Positions 42,481 to 55,315 are shown, numbered from the stretch's first letter. The stretch: 64,000 nucleotides of DNA from Rapana venosa (GCA_028751875.1 CM054162.1:5848712-5912711), one strand, 5' to 3'. The notes: generated from the letters alone by a model not told the origin. Numbers and translations are program-made.

Positions 42481-44073
42481 ACAATTTAAAGTTCGCATGA
42501 TGCAAACCTATCTAAAACTATATGGATATACATTGAAAAAAATTTTGTCTAAGTTTAGACTTGGGGATCGATAAAAATGCATAAATTCAGTACAGAGAAA
42601 ATGAATTTTGACCTAGGCTCCTGCTGAAAGGCTGGGAAAGCTTTTGCAAAAAATATAGTTTGTCCTTTGTTTCTCGCCCGCTAAAAATTAAATAATCAAG
42701 TTTACAAAAGTCCAGTGTTTTTGCAGCTGTTTAAACCGGGTTTGGGAATCCATGTCATGAAAACTATTTTGGGGAGTTGTTAATTTTCTTAAATTATTGG
42801 TTAATGTGTGGTTTTGCATTTTGTTTTTTTTCCCACGGGCCCCCTTTTTGAATGGGTAGAAAATTCACAAAAAAACCCTTGTATTCTCTCTCTCTTCTCT
42901 CTCTCTTCTCTCCTCTCTCTCTTTTTTTTCTCGCTTTTTTTTGCTCTTGGTTTCTTTGCTTTTTTTGTTGTTTGTTCCTGTGGGTTTTTTTTGCTCTGTT
43001 TTGCATTTTTTATTTGTTTCTTTTTTCTTTCTCTCCTTTTTCAGTGATTTTGTGGTTGTGGGGATTTGTTTCCCGTTTCCTGTAGTGTATTTGGGATTGG
43101 CTTTTTTTTTATTATCTAATATCCCCAAGGGGCGGGGAGCATGTAAAAAAAAAAAAACACAGGGTTATTCATTATCCTTTAAAAAAAGAATTTTGTCTTT
43201 TCATTCTCCTCTCTCCCTTTCCCCCTCTCTCTCTCCTCTCTCTCCTCTCTCTCTTTCCCGTAAGCACTCCAACTTTCACATGCTCATTCATGCATATCCT
43301 TTTCTCCCCCCCCTCCCCACTTAATCCTTTCCCATCATTAAAAACATTAACCTGGAAAACTTTTAAAATGAAGAAAAAACCCCACACACATGCACAAACA
43401 AAACCACACACACACACACCACACAAAACACCACATAACCCCCATTTTAAGGTGAAAAAATTGTTTTTCAAATGCAAAAAAAAAGCACAGGAAAAAAAAT
43501 TCCAAAATATAATGTATTGCACATTCTTTGATATTTTAAAAAAGTTTTTTTAAAACAACAAAACAACAGAGAATCCTGAAGTGTAACACACTCAAAACAC
43601 ACACCACACAAAAACCACACCACCAAACCGCCACCGCCCCCGCCATCACCACCACCACCACCAAAACACACACACACACACCACCACCACACACACACAC
43701 ACACACCACACCAACCAACCCCCATCGTTTTAACGGGAAAAATGCAAAAAGCAACAAAATGCACAAGATAAAAATTCCAAAACATAAGGGCAAAAGCTAA
43801 TCACAAAGAGGTATCTAAAGTAATGGCACAAATACAGAGTATCTCTCTCTCTCTCTCCTCTCTCACAAACACACACACCCACACACACACACCACATGTT
43901 TTAACAGAAAAATGCAAATGCAAAAACATCCCAAAATAAAAATACATTCCAAAACATAATGACAAAGCTAGATCCCCCAAAAAGGTTATCTAATGTGTGG
44001 CACACACCCACACACACACACACCACAGGTTCTCTCTCTCTCTCTCCTCTCTTCTCTCTCTCTCTCCCGCCTC

Positions 44074-44106
<33 letters not shown>

Positions 44107-44191
44107 CCAAAAACACACACAACACCGTCCCCCCCTTCTCTCACTCACACAGAGCCCCTTTTCTGTTTCCTGTCCTGTCCTCTCCTCTTTC

Positions 44192-44222
<31 letters not shown>

Positions 44223-44325
44223 CTCTCTCCTCACCACACAACAACATAACAACAACAATAACAACACACACACCCCCACACACCACACAACCACACACAC
44301 ACCACACACACACACACACACAGGA
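42481..44325. other. unassigned AT-rich sequence, then CT and CA simple repeats
   Basis: 42481-42880 holds nothing I recognise. CT-rich tracts lie at 42886-42930, 43205-43260 and 44032-44230, and CA/CCA tracts at 43380-43440, 43600-43710, 43866-43895 and 44255-44322. Open frames here are serine/leucine or histidine/threonine repeats and are not genes. Confidence 0.7.
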
Positions 44326-44640
44326 GGGTGGCAGGATGGTTAAGACTTTGCCTGCCCAAAAAGTAAAACCCTGAGTTTGGGTTCGATTCCCAGCCCGCCC
44401 TTTTTTCCCCGTTTTTACAAAAAAATAAACCAAGGTTTCCCCTGTGAGAACGCATGCAGAACTCTTGCGCACACGTTAAATCCTGTTCCCCTTTTTGAAA
44501 AAGTAGCCATTGGTGCCGGGGGGAACAGAGACAAAATTACAAAAAAGCTACGCACGGGGACTAGATTTAAAAAAACACATAGTGCTTATTTCCCTTATCC
44601 TCGATATAAAAAATAATAAATTAAAAAAAATAAAAACAAC
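44326..44640 (+). mobile_element. SINE-1 with intact B box and A/T-rich tail
   Basis: The head is clear: GTGGCAGGATGGTTAAGAC, then GGTTCGATTCC (B box). The body retains AGAACGCATGCAGAACTC, TTGCGCACACGTTAAATCC and AGTGCTTATTTCCC. After ATCCTCGAT it changes to AAAAAATAATAAATTAAAA, the same breakpoint as the copy at 5242-5545. The core is damaged, with about 50 bp missing around the GGATGAGAC block. An AC repeat follows (about 44640-44775). Confidence 0.85.
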
Positions 44641-44775
44641 ACACACACACACACTCACACACACCACCACACACACACACACTCACACACCACAAACACA
44701 CACACCCCCAAAAACACCCCATACCCACACAAACACCACACACACAACACACACCACACAACACACACACAAAAC

Positions 44776-45125
44776 TCTTTTTTTACTGCCACTAAAAAAC
44801 CGAAGAAACGTGTTTGTTTTTTTTGTTTGTTTTAAACAACATTGATAACAAGTTTTTTGAAAACACCAAAAAACAACACAGTTTTTAAAGGGTTCTTTTT
44901 GTCCTGGGGTTTTTCCCCCCGGGAACATTTCACCCCCACCACCGTAAAGAGCAAGCAGAGCAGAGCGAACCCCTGAAGGGGGAGGTGAATTGTGGGGGCC
45001 TCGTCTTAAGGGGCTCCCCCCCCCCCCCCTACCCCCCCCCACATACAGGCCGGGTAAATGAAGGGGGGAAAAAGCAAAGATGATGCATAGGCCGTTTCCC
45101 TTTGCCCGTCTTGCTTTCCCCACTA
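44776..45125. other. unassigned sequence with C runs
   Basis: No recognisable gene or repeat. C-run lengths are unreliable here. Confidence 0.4.
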
Positions 45126-45129
45126 CCCC

Positions 45130-45265
45130 TGGTTTGGAGTATTTTAGGCTATAGAGGCCTAGTAGGGAGTATAGGGGATAGTAGGCCGGTCATAGTAGTA
45201 GAGGGTAAGTAGGCTAGTCCCCAGAATAGTAGGCTAAAGTAGGGCCTATAGTAGTAGGGTATCAA
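45130..45265. repeat. degenerate TAGTAGGCTATAG-like minisatellite
   Basis: Imperfect repetition of TAGTAGGCTA, TATAGTAG and GGCCTAGTAGG words over about 135 bp, with a period near 12-14 bp and many indels. Confidence 0.6.
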
Positions 45266-45334
45266 TCACATCAACCATTACACCCGGGTTGTAGGGCAGC
45301 ACAAAGCGCTTCCACTCCGTCTAACCGGGCCCAC

Positions 45335-46080
45335 CTAGTCATGATCCCCCAAAAGGCGCATGGCCTTTATCCATTTTCTCAGTCCTCCTCCACGTTTCTT
45401 TTGGTTTAAATGTGTTCTTTTTGTGGGTTTTTTGGGTGTTTTTTTCCCCCCCTTTTGTTTTTTTGTTTTTTTTTTGTGGTTTCTTTGGGGTTTGGCCAAA
45501 AATCCGGGTTTTGGAATTGACTGGGGTCTTTGGAAGGGTGTGCCCTCCACCTCCAAAAGTCGGGGGGGATAAAAGTCCCCCCCGTTCTTCCTGGTGTTGT
45601 AGTAGTTTCTCCCGGGAATTTTTCCCCAAAAAAATCCGGGATCTTTTGGGGGCCTTTTTTTTCCCCCCTGGAAGGTCCCAAAGGGGATTGTTGATTTTTT
45701 TCCCAGGGCATTCCTTCCTTTCACAGGGCGGGGGTTTTCAACACATTGTTCCCTTTTTCTTGGGGGTAATATAATTTCCCAAAGGTCCAAATTTTAATCT
45801 CTGGCTTCCCGTTGTTGGTGTTTTTGGCCCCCCTGGTTTAAAATCGCAGGTTGGAACGCTCCCCCCCCCCGGGTTTCCTTCACTTTCACACCCCTCTGGG
45901 TTTTAAAGGAAAGCCACATCCCCCCTTTTTTCCAGTTTATTCCATTTTTCTTCCCAAAGGTTGAAGTTGGCTGGCCTTGGAAAAGTGTGTTTGTGGGAGC
46001 CAAATTCACCGAAATAAAAGGTTCTTGTGTACGTCAAAACCCCAATCCCTCCCGTTTTTTTGCCCTTTTCACCATAATTT
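45335..46080 (-). other. unrecognised minus-strand frames, possibly a decayed coding sequence
   Basis: Several overlapping minus-strand frames share a mixed composition that is less repetitive than their surroundings (for example KHTFPRPANFN-like and GAFQPAILNQGGQKHQQRE words). Their breaks coincide with homopolymers, so a damaged coding sequence or transposon is possible. I do not recognise any family and no motif is diagnostic. Confidence 0.3.
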
Positions 46081-49000
46081 TCCGAGGGAAATCCGGCAAC
46101 AAAATTTGGCTAAGCCTAATTGAAAAGGTTGTAAGGCCCAAAGAAAATCTGAATTTTGTATAGAAGTTTGTAAGTGTAAGTTGATGATGTATATATCCGA
46201 GGGGTATCCAAAAAAACCCCTCCTGTGCTTAAACTTTTGGCCAAATCTCGTTGGGGCTTTTTTGTGGCCCCCCCTTTTGAGGGGTTTCCCCCCTGAACTG
46301 AATTTGGTCTTAAACCCCCCAAAAATTGTGGTTTAAGCCAATTTAAGTGGTTTGGGTTGTAACCTTAAAAAAATTTTATAAAAAAAAATGGAGGGAATAA
46401 AAAAAAAAAGGAAAAGTGAATGTGGTTTAAGGGGAGGGGAAAAAGAAAATACCTAATTAGCCCCTTTTAATGCCTCGACTCCCCCCCGCCCTACAAAATT
46501 TTAGAATCTTTCGTCCTGGCCTCTGCCCCCCTTCCAAATCACATAATTTTGAATTTCCCTGGCCTCTGTAACCCCACCCCAAAACATTTATGAACTTTAA
46601 TGTCCAGGGGTGATTTCCGACCCCAAAACCAAAATTTCAAACTTTCTCCCCTCCCCCCACAAAGAAAATCCACATTTTAAAAATCCAGGAAATCTGCAAT
46701 TCGCCATAAGTGGGAAAGCCCCCATTAAAGAACGACCACCAAAAAAACCTGCAAAAACAAAAAAAAAATTAAAAATAATTTTTCACTTACTGTATGGCTT
46801 TTTAAAATCCTTTGAAAATATTAAATTGAACTTTTCCTCCTTGTTTTTTCCATTAGACAAACAAAAAAACCAACCCTTAAAAAAATGGGTTGTCAATTTC
46901 TAAGGAAAAAAATCCCACAAAAAAATGAAACTTTTTAAAAAAAAAAGCCCTTTCAAAAAAAATTTCCGAAATCATTTTATAAAAAAAAGCTGGGAAATGA
47001 TCCTAAAAAGACAGAAAACTAGGTGAAAACCCTTAAAACCCAAACACAAAATAAAAAAAAAACCAATTGTTAAGTTGTTTAAAACAGCCCCTTTTAACTT
47101 TCCTTTGGGGGTGGTTTTTTCCCCTAAAACCCCTGTAAATGTTTTAAAATTGAACAGGGTTGTTTTTTCCCTTAATTTTTGGAATCCAAAAACCTAATAT
47201 TTAAAATTTTTTTTTTTATGCACCCTTTCTTTAAAAAACCCAAAAACCCCACATGAAAGTGTAAACCCCGTTTTTTTTTTGGGGTTTTGGGGGTTGGGTT
47301 TTTTGGGGAGGTTTTGGGGGGTTTTTGGGTTTTGGGCTTGAGACAGAATTTTAAATAAAAAGATTGATGCAAAAGCTTTATTTTCTAAATACCCGCATAT
47401 AAATTCCATTTTTTTATTTTATACCATAATTGCACCCGGTGAAAAACTGTTTTTTTTAAAAACAAAACCTGGAAAAAAAAATTCACAAAAAATTTTTACA
47501 TTCCCACGGGATTTTGGGCCTTCGCCATAACACCTGGTTTTTTTCCTCCGTTTCTTTCCTTTAAACCTTCCCCTTTTTCCCCAAAACTCCCTTCCCTCCG
47601 GTCTCTTGTGGGGGTGGGTTGGTGGGTGGTTTGTTTTTTTTGGGGGGGGGTTTTTAACTTGTTTTTGAACATATCATTTTTAAAAACTAAAAAAACAGGT
47701 TTTATTTGGGGCTTTCCCTGCCTAATAACATATTTTAAATGAAATTTTCCCTTTGTTTTTAAAGGAATAAAAATTTTTTTTTTGAAAAATCAAAAAACCC
47801 CTGGAAAAAATGAATTCAGCTAATAACCTCGAACCCCCAGTGTGGGGGCTCAACCCACCCCCGTTCATGCGTTTTGTCCGCAAAAGGGCCGTTCTCCCCC
47901 CCCCAGACGATTTTTTCCTTGTTTTGTCCAAATGTGCTTTGTGAAAGCCCGTAAGGTTGCAAAACCCAACCTTTTTCCCCCCCCAAAGAAAATTTTAAAA
48001 TTTTTTTGGTACATCGCCTTTTCCCCCCACAAGGGGGAAAATTAAAATAAAAACCCGGGTTAAAGGGGTTTCCCCCCTTGCTTAAAAGAAAGGTAAATGA
48101 AAAACCTGGCCGTAGGGGGCGAGGGAAACCTCCTTTCTGGGCCACAAATTTTTGGGGGACTCCCTCCCTTTGGTTTAACCCCGACCCTAAAGAGGCAGAC
48201 CATTTTCAAATTGGGGGAACGTCGAAACCAAGGGGGCGCAACTCACCCACCAAGGGAAAATCCCCGTCTTTTTGGCTGGGGGAAACGGGCCCACCGGCAC
48301 CCTTTTCCCCGCCAGAAGAATAAATTTAAAACACCTTTTTTTGGGTTTTCAAAAAATTGCTTTTTTTGGGAATGCATTTTAAAAGGGGTTAGGACCACAC
48401 AAGCAAAAACCCTTTTTCCTTTTTTTTTTAATGACCTTCCCTTGTTCATTGTTCTTTAAAATGAAAGGGGAGTTTAAAAGTCTTAAACCCAAAACACCCC
48501 AAAAAAAAGTAAACCCATACCAAAGGGAACACTCAACCTCACCCTAAACCAAAAATCCCCCCCCCCCCCCCCCCTCCCCCCCCCTTTTCCCTTCCACCCA
48601 AAACAACCCATACAACATAAAAAAAACCAACCCAAACCACCCACCAACCACACCCACACAACTAAACAAACCCCCAAAACCACAGTTTTCCCGTTCTCAT
48701 GTTTGTAAAGTAAAATTGGACAAACCTTTAAACACTTTTCCCGGGAACAAAAATTAATTTTACAAACATAAAGAACCCCCCTTTTTAAAAATTAAAAATT
48801 ACGGGAGAATGGGGTTAAATTGGGGTCTGGGGGGCAAAGGGGGGATTTTTTTGGTCCCCCTTTGGGCCCCCAAAATTACCCCACCCCAAAAGGATGGGGG
48901 TTTGGAAATTTCCCCTGGCTCCCCCTTCCCAACGGTTTCTCCGAGAAAAAGGAATTAAAGAAAACCCCTTTAAACCCAAAAAAACCACAAAAAAAATCAC

Positions 49001-50500
49001 ACACGGGCAAAAAAGAAAAAAATTCCTCCTTCACCCTTTTTCCCCCCCCCCCCCCAACCCCAAAACCATAAAACACACAAACAAAAAAAACTAAAAAAAA
49101 CACAACAAAACACACATTTAAAACCCCACAATTAACACAAAACAAACCACAAACAAACACAAAAAAAACAAACCAAACAAACCAAACCAATTCAAAAAAA
49201 ACAAATCCAAAAAAAAATTAACACAGTGTTTTCAGAACAAACATAAACCAAAAAAAATAAAAACAAAAAAAAACAAAGAATCAAAAAAAATCAAAAAAAA
49301 AACATTTCTGAAAAAATCAAAAAAAACCAACTAACCTTCCCAAAAAACAATTGACAACAAAACGCCAATGGTAAACCTCAACCAAAACCCACGGTCAAAA
49401 AGTCGGTACCAATTTCCCTCCCTTGGCAAAAAGAGGGGCCCCCGGGGAACAAGGGGTTTTTGCCCCCCTATCAAAAAAAAATTCTCCCCACAAAAAAGCC
49501 AAGTTTTTGGGGGATGACGGGGGAAAAAAATCCTCCACAGGGCTTGTTTACAAAACCCCAAGCAATAAAAAAATTTGGGGGGGGGGGGGGGAAAAATTCT
49601 TAAAAAACCACCTTTGGGAACTCAACTCTAACTGAGGAAGAGAAAAAAAAGTTTTTTTTTGTGTTTTGTTTAAAACCTTTTTTCTCCCTTCTTCTTTCCC
49701 CTCCAGCGGAGTTGTTCCCTGATGAAACACCCAAAAAAAACAAAAAAAAGGGGGGGATTTAAAAAAAGCCGTTTTTCCCTGTAAACCTACCCCCCAAAAC
49801 CAAAATGGGATTTTTCATGTGGAAAAGTTTAAAAAAAAATAAAAAAAAAAACAGAAAACAAAAAAAAAAAGAACAAAACAAAGGGGGGAAAAACCCCCAA
49901 AAAAAAACAAAAAAAAAAAAAAAACAAAACAAACCCCCAACAACAAAACAAACCCCCAAAATAATGCAAAAAAGAATAAAATCAATGAAAAACATACCCC
50001 ATTCAAAAGAAAAACCCAAATGAGAAAACACCAATGGCTAATATTTTTAACCATCCAAAAGCAAATTTTCTTCTTTGGGCTCTTAAAAAGGGGTTAGTGG
50101 GAATTTTCCCCTTTTTTGGGGCTTTTACCCCCCCCCTTTTTTTCCCCCCCCTTTTTTCCCCTTCCTTCGCCTTTCCCTTTTCATTTTTTCTTTTTTAAAG
50201 GAGGGGCAAAGGAAAAAAAATTTTAATTTTAAAGGTCTTGAATAACAAATGAATTGCATTTTTTTTAAAGATTTTGGGGGGGGGGGGAAAAAAAATTATA
50301 TACAAAAAAACCCCTGTAAAAAAAAAAATTTAATTCCTACAAAAAAAAAAAAAAGAAATTAAGGAAATGTTTAAAAATAAAAAACCCTTAAAATTAAACC
50401 AAACAATTCAAAATTTTTTTAAATCTTGAAAATATATCCACCATAATACAAACAAACAAGCAACAAAGAAAAACCAAACCAAAAACAAAGAAGACAAAAC
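46081..50500. other. AT-rich, homopolymer-inflated sequence without recognisable features
   Basis: Long A, T, C and G runs throughout. I see no tRNA, SINE or LINE motif that I can support. A frame at 49548-49730 (minus) and lysine-rich frames near 49800 are homopolymer artefacts. Confidence 0.55.
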
Positions 50501-50539
50501 AAAATTTAAAAAGACACACCAATTGGGTTCCCCCCCCCC

Positions 50540-50760
50540 CCCCCCTTTACACACACACACATACATACAAAAACTTTAACCATACAAACAACTGAATAAA
50601 ACACAAAAAAGGATAAACCAACAAGAACAACCACAACAAGCAAACAAACAAACAAACACAAACATACGTACACAACAACAACAACAACAACAACAACAGT
50701 GACAATAACAAACATAAAACAAAAATAACAGCCAAAGCAAATAAAGAACTGTCATTTGAG
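50540..50760. repeat. AC and (AAC)n simple repeats
   Basis: A short ACAC tract near 50549-50560, CAAACAAACAAACA around 50640-50660 and an AAC run at about 50672-50698. From here to about 56300 the sequence has normal homopolymer lengths and looks better resolved. Confidence 0.8.
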
Positions 50761-51420
50761 CCAAAGTGTCTTGCACTGCCATTAATGAAGTCCCTGATGA
50801 GTCAGGCTCAAGGAAACCGACTTCAGCCAGGTATGTTTGTCCGTGGTGTTCGACGATGACCTCCAAAACAGCAGAGGAGGCAGCTGCTGTTTCGGAAATT
50901 GAGCAGAAATTTGATTATAGTGGAGATGCCTTGCCCACAGTACATCCCCACTCTCTCGGCTAAGTGAGCATACGGACAGTCAGAGTTGGAGATGTTCTCC
51001 TAAGGCCAACCAGCCCCCAGGGCTGCAGCACATAAGGACTGTGCGAGTCAAGCCTCCTAGTCAGAGAGTCATAGTCGATCACTAAAGACTAAGCTGTAAA
51101 GTGGAATTCCATGAGTGGGAAAGCCACTGGTCATACAGCCTCTCACTATTCTGCTGCCCCCAGCGTCAATGGTTTAATCAAGAACTGTGATAAACCTCAG
51201 CGAGGTAAAGAACTGTTATCTTTTAAGTCTTTCTGGGCGAAAAAAAGGCAGGAGAATGGACCAAGAAGACAGAAAAAGACAAGAATGAGGTGGTGACAGG
51301 AAGAAAAGGAACAAGGCAGAAACTATAAGAGAGGGGAGAGAAAAGAGGGACTTCCTAGCACAGAATTTCCAGAAGGTGGGGATGCTATTTATACTGACAG
51401 CACCCCCCCCCCTTTCTCCC
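50761..51420. repeat. unassigned segment ending in dispersed repeat X, copy 2
   Basis: 50761-51180 has balanced composition and some short frames on both strands, but nothing I can name. 51210-51400 shares GCAGGAGAATGGACCAAG, GACAGAAAAAGACAAGAA and the CACAGAATTTCCAGAAGG segment with the second half of repeat X at 10310-10440. Confidence 0.5.
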
Positions 51421-51675
51421 CCTCCTCTCAAAGGGGTATCTCACCAGAGGGAATGAGCGAGTTCTGAAACCCTCACCACCACCACCAACCACCACCAGCA
51501 AATATCAACATCAACACCAACAACAACATCAACAACAACATCAACAAAAGGCAAAAAGCGTTTAACTGTAGTGAACAACACTGACGAGTTCTCTCTCACC
51601 TTGTCCCTGTTCGTGTCTCCTGCTGCAGCTTTAGCAGCCTATGCAGCTTAATGTCCTCCTGTGAAGACAAACAGT

Positions 51676-51775
51676 TCACATCCACATCACATCCACATCA
51701 CATCACATCCACATCACATCACATCCACATCACATCACATCACATCACATCACACCACATCGCATCCACATCACT
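51676..51775. repeat. (CACAT)n / CACATC pentamer-hexamer array
   Basis: CACATCCACATCACAT units in tandem over about 100 bp, with an imperfect 5/6-bp alternation. Confidence 0.9.
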
Positions 51776-52237
51776 GTCCTCAACCAAATACTGTTACACT
51801 GCCATCCTCACATAATGGTGACCCTCTGCCGCATAATGAGTGGCAATGCACTCGAGTTCAATTTTCACTTGTTAGCGTGGAACTGATGATTATGCAGTAA
51901 GAAACCTATTCAATGGGGGAAAGGAAGATTTTAGATAAGATATTTCCATGAAGTTTTATCACAAATTGAAAAAGTAGACATCAGGAAGTGACAAAATGAG
52001 AAACTGATGAATTTTGCATGGTTAATATGTAGTCAGAATAAGGCGTTTTTAAACGCGGGTTGTTGTTGTTTTTTTTAAAAAGCAAAAGGAAACAAAATTA
52101 CTCCTTGATACTTTTTCATCTTTAAAAAAACAAAAAAAAAAGAAGCAAAACAAAAATACTCCTTAATACTTCAGTATAAGGTAGAAGGAAAGCTTTATAG
52201 TTTTATAATTGATTCAAAATTTCAAAATCGACATGCG

Positions 52238-52238
<1 letters not shown>
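51776..52238. other. unassigned sequence
   Basis: Ordinary-looking AT-rich sequence. No gene, RNA or repeat was recognised. Confidence 0.4.
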
Positions 52239-52305
<67 letters not shown>

Positions 52306-52306
52306 A
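52239..52306. repeat. poly-C tract interrupted by one A
   Basis: About 65 C with a single A at 52272. The complementary G-run frames are artefacts. Confidence 0.9.
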
Positions 52307-52619
52307 CCTGCCTAATAATTATAGCTTCTAACAAACAAAGTGGGTCAGGTGCAAAGCCACTCATTTTGTAATGGAGGGTCTCGTGTTGTTTCATTGCCTG
52401 TGTAAAGTTATCTGAAATTATGTTACAGTGTCCTCCTCATCCTAAAGATTGTGCTTTTTTATCATCCTCCTCCTAATTCTGTTTCAGTCTTGTCTTCAGA
52501 GTGCTGTGACATTTGCAGAACCAGAATTGTGTTACGCTTTTGTTTTTTTTTGTTTTTTATTCAGTATGTCAACAACATAAGCAAACAGCATTACAACAGG
52601 AGATATGCACACAAGTGAC

Positions 52620-52621
<2 letters not shown>

Positions 52622-52671
<50 letters not shown>

Positions 52672-52686
52672 GTGTGTGTGTGTGTG

Positions 52687-52718
<32 letters not shown>
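52622..52718. repeat. (TG)n microsatellite
   Basis: About 95 bp of TG with small interruptions. No L2-like LINE sequence surrounds it, unlike most other TG runs in this window. Confidence 0.95.
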
Positions 52719-52720
<2 letters not shown>

Positions 52721-54020
52721 ACACTGATCCATATATCCATATACCTTACATGGAAACTGAAGACAATAAACAAACTTCCAAACTGAAGTAAAGAAAAAGT
52801 GTAACCAAAAACCGCACAAACACACTAGGAAGCAATCAGAGCAAGGGAAGAAACTGTGTGTATTACTCATCTCAATAACTGCCCACCTTCACATTTCAAC
52901 ACACAAAGAAGGAAGAGCACCCCATCGCCACATTCTTTACATTATTTGTTATATAATTATGTTCTAAAATCATGTGAATTTATTAATAACTCCAAGCACC
53001 GTTTTGATAATGTTGTCATTAAAGCTTACATGTCCCCATGTGATAAAGTATTTACATTCTTTTCATCTGGTTTTAGGGTATGGATTGTTTGAAGGCCAAC
53101 AATTAATACGGTGGACAGTTGAAACAAGAAAATGTTCTTTGTTTTTTAGCTGTTTCCATAGGGTGCCTCAGCACAAGAGGGAGCGTCCAGTAAATGTCTT
53201 TTATTCAGATCAGAGTTGAGGTTACTCATTTCCAGAATCTGTCTGCAGTGAATGATTTCCTGCTTTCTTTTTTTTTCCCCAGTTCAGAGCTGTTGCATCC
53301 CCATTGGTGAGAACATGTTGAAATTGCCTGATAGAAGTGCTGGCTTTCTTTTGCTTTTTCGCCTGTGGCTTCCTGTCCATAGTCTTCAATGACCCCCATA
53401 TATCGTCATCACTGAAAAAATGCTTTTAGAAATTCAACTTGAGCTGTTGCAATCTAGGCAGGAAGCAGTTACGTCATGTTACATCATCAACAGTGACAGT
53501 CTCTTTTTCGGCGATTGCAGCTGGTAATCTTCATCACATTGATGCTACAAGTTCATCATGAGATCTGTTGGTACATTTTCTTCACCACAACTTTTGTTAA
53601 CGGGCTTTTTTTTTAGTCGTCAAAATTCTGCAGTTACCCCATTGTCATCATCATTCCTCTACTATCATTAACAATTCAGTTAAATCATCACTTTTTAAAA
53701 AAAAGAAACTTGTGTTATCACGTCATCATATTCAATAATTATTGAATCGCCTAGACCACCAACTTCATGGTTTTAATAGAAAAAAATTTAAACAATAAAA
53801 AAGTAACATGGAGCCTTCCTACTTTTCTAAAATGCTGGTTAGTGGTTTTCCATTCCAACATAGCACATTTTTAATATCTTGTTCATCTTTATAAACTGTA
53901 CTTCACACACTTTTTTTTTTTTGGGGGGGGGCTTTTTTTTGGGGGGAGGGTATTGATGTACGACTTTTCTTTAAAACATAAATGCTGTTGCAACTCACAG
54001 CACAACCAAGGCAGGTCAGT
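52719..54020. other. unassigned unique-looking sequence
   Basis: About 1.3 kb of AT-rich sequence with balanced words and few low-complexity tracts. I find no convincing exon or repeat family. It could be intronic or intergenic host DNA. Confidence 0.4.
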
Positions 54021-54089
54021 CTAGATACAGAATCCCTGTGACCAGCCAAAGCAGCAGCCAGTGTCTGAACTGTGCAGCTTCATCTGGTC

Positions 54090-54310
54090 TTTGGTCCTAA
54101 GAAGCCGCTTCTTCTTCTTCTTCTTTTCTTTCCTCCTCCTCCAACGCTCCCACAGCAACTGTTGTTGTCTGTCATAGGAGTGAACATGCCTTGTGCTGCT
54201 GTTAGACGCCTGACAAGTCAGGCCCAGCACATCCAACTTCGGCATGGGAGAAAATGTATGTATATATTCTAAGTCTTTCTGGGGAAAACAGCAGGAGGGA
54301 CAGATTTTAA
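54090..54310. repeat. dispersed repeat X, copy 3
   Basis: CCACAGCAACTGTTGTTG, AGACGCCTGACAAGTCAGG, CCCAGCACATCCAACTTCGG and AAGTCTTTCTGGGG match the first half of copy 1 (10215-10320) and the start of copy 2 (51222-51240). Together the three copies suggest a repeat of at least 300 bp. Confidence 0.55.
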
Positions 54311-54560
54311 CATGTGGCAAGATGTCTTACAGCGCGTTGGCACACGTGACCTCAGTTTATAGTCGGACACACTTTGCACCCACACAATAAATCTTGGGTG
54401 TGAAGAGAAAGCCAGATTACTTTTTTTAGAGCTCAAGTATCATTCTGGGTGACCCCGGTGCAAAAATGGACAATGCTCACAGTAACAAGAACAACAATAC
54501 CAACAACAACAACGATAATTTACCAGACGTTATTTTACACTGTCTCTTACAAGTTTAGCG

Positions 54561-54598
54561 GTGTGTGTGTGTGTGTGTGTGTATGTGTGTGTGTGTGT

Positions 54599-54656
<58 letters not shown>

Positions 54657-54676
54657 AGGGAGGGAGGGAGGGAGGA
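54561..54676. repeat. (TG)n then (GGGA)n
   Basis: TG run to about 54655, then GGGAGGGAGGGAGGG. The G-rich part has four G triplets close together and could form a G-quadruplex on the plus strand. Confidence 0.9.
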
Positions 54677-54737
54677 GGGAGTGGGGGAATTCGAACTCAG
54701 AAAGATTTAACATCAGTTACAAAAATATGACTTAAGA

Positions 54738-55142
54738 TGGCACTATCCCTCTTATTCTGAAAGCTTTACACAAAAATAAAGTGAGGCTGCCCACAACCTC
54801 AGGATGACTTGACACCAGGAGTAAACAGAGTCTAAATAAATTAGGCTGTGTACTATATTTAACAGGGATGTAGTTCTGCCTAACATCCTCTAATACTGGA
54901 CAGCACAACACAAAATGGATTTCATCCTCCACTGATTGCTTGCATAATAGGCGTAGCAACCTGAGGTCATCAACTTCATGTTCTCTGTATCTGAATTTAT
55001 GAACATTTATATCTGATACATGTATGTCCATATCAAGCTTTAGATAAGGTTTGACATCATGTGGACTTACAAATTGTCTATACATTTGATATCTTTCACT
55101 GCTTTTCAGGCTATATGATCCCTCCATTCCTGCCATCAGCAA
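54738..55142 (-). pseudogene. LINE ORF C-terminal remnant with zinc-knuckle-like block
   Basis: The minus-strand frame of about 135 codons contains DINVHKFRYREHEVDDLRLL and then CKQSVEDEIHFVLCCPVLED. The pattern C-x(n)-E-D-E-x-H-F-x-x-x-C-P is the conserved end of a LINE group in invertebrates. The usual first cysteine of the pair appears lost, because the position reads R/L. The reverse transcriptase is absent, so the copy is 5'-truncated. The remnant at 37236-38480 may belong to the same group, which is an inference. Confidence 0.7.
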
Positions 55143-55241
55143 TCAATCAATCTTTACCTGAAAGCCTTAATAGACTCCCTGCAGTTTGGACACCTTGATT
55201 GAGCCAAACAAATCCACACCTGAATTCACACAAACAGGTAG

Positions 55242-55242
<1 letters not shown>

Positions 55243-55315
<73 letters not shown>

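Noticed and set aside
52203..52394. Glycine-rich protein on the minus strand
   Set aside because: It is produced by the poly-C tract at 52239-52306.
54656..54676. G-quadruplex as a regulatory element
   Set aside because: The motif is present in (GGGA)n, but nothing nearby indicates a promoter, so only the repeat is annotated.
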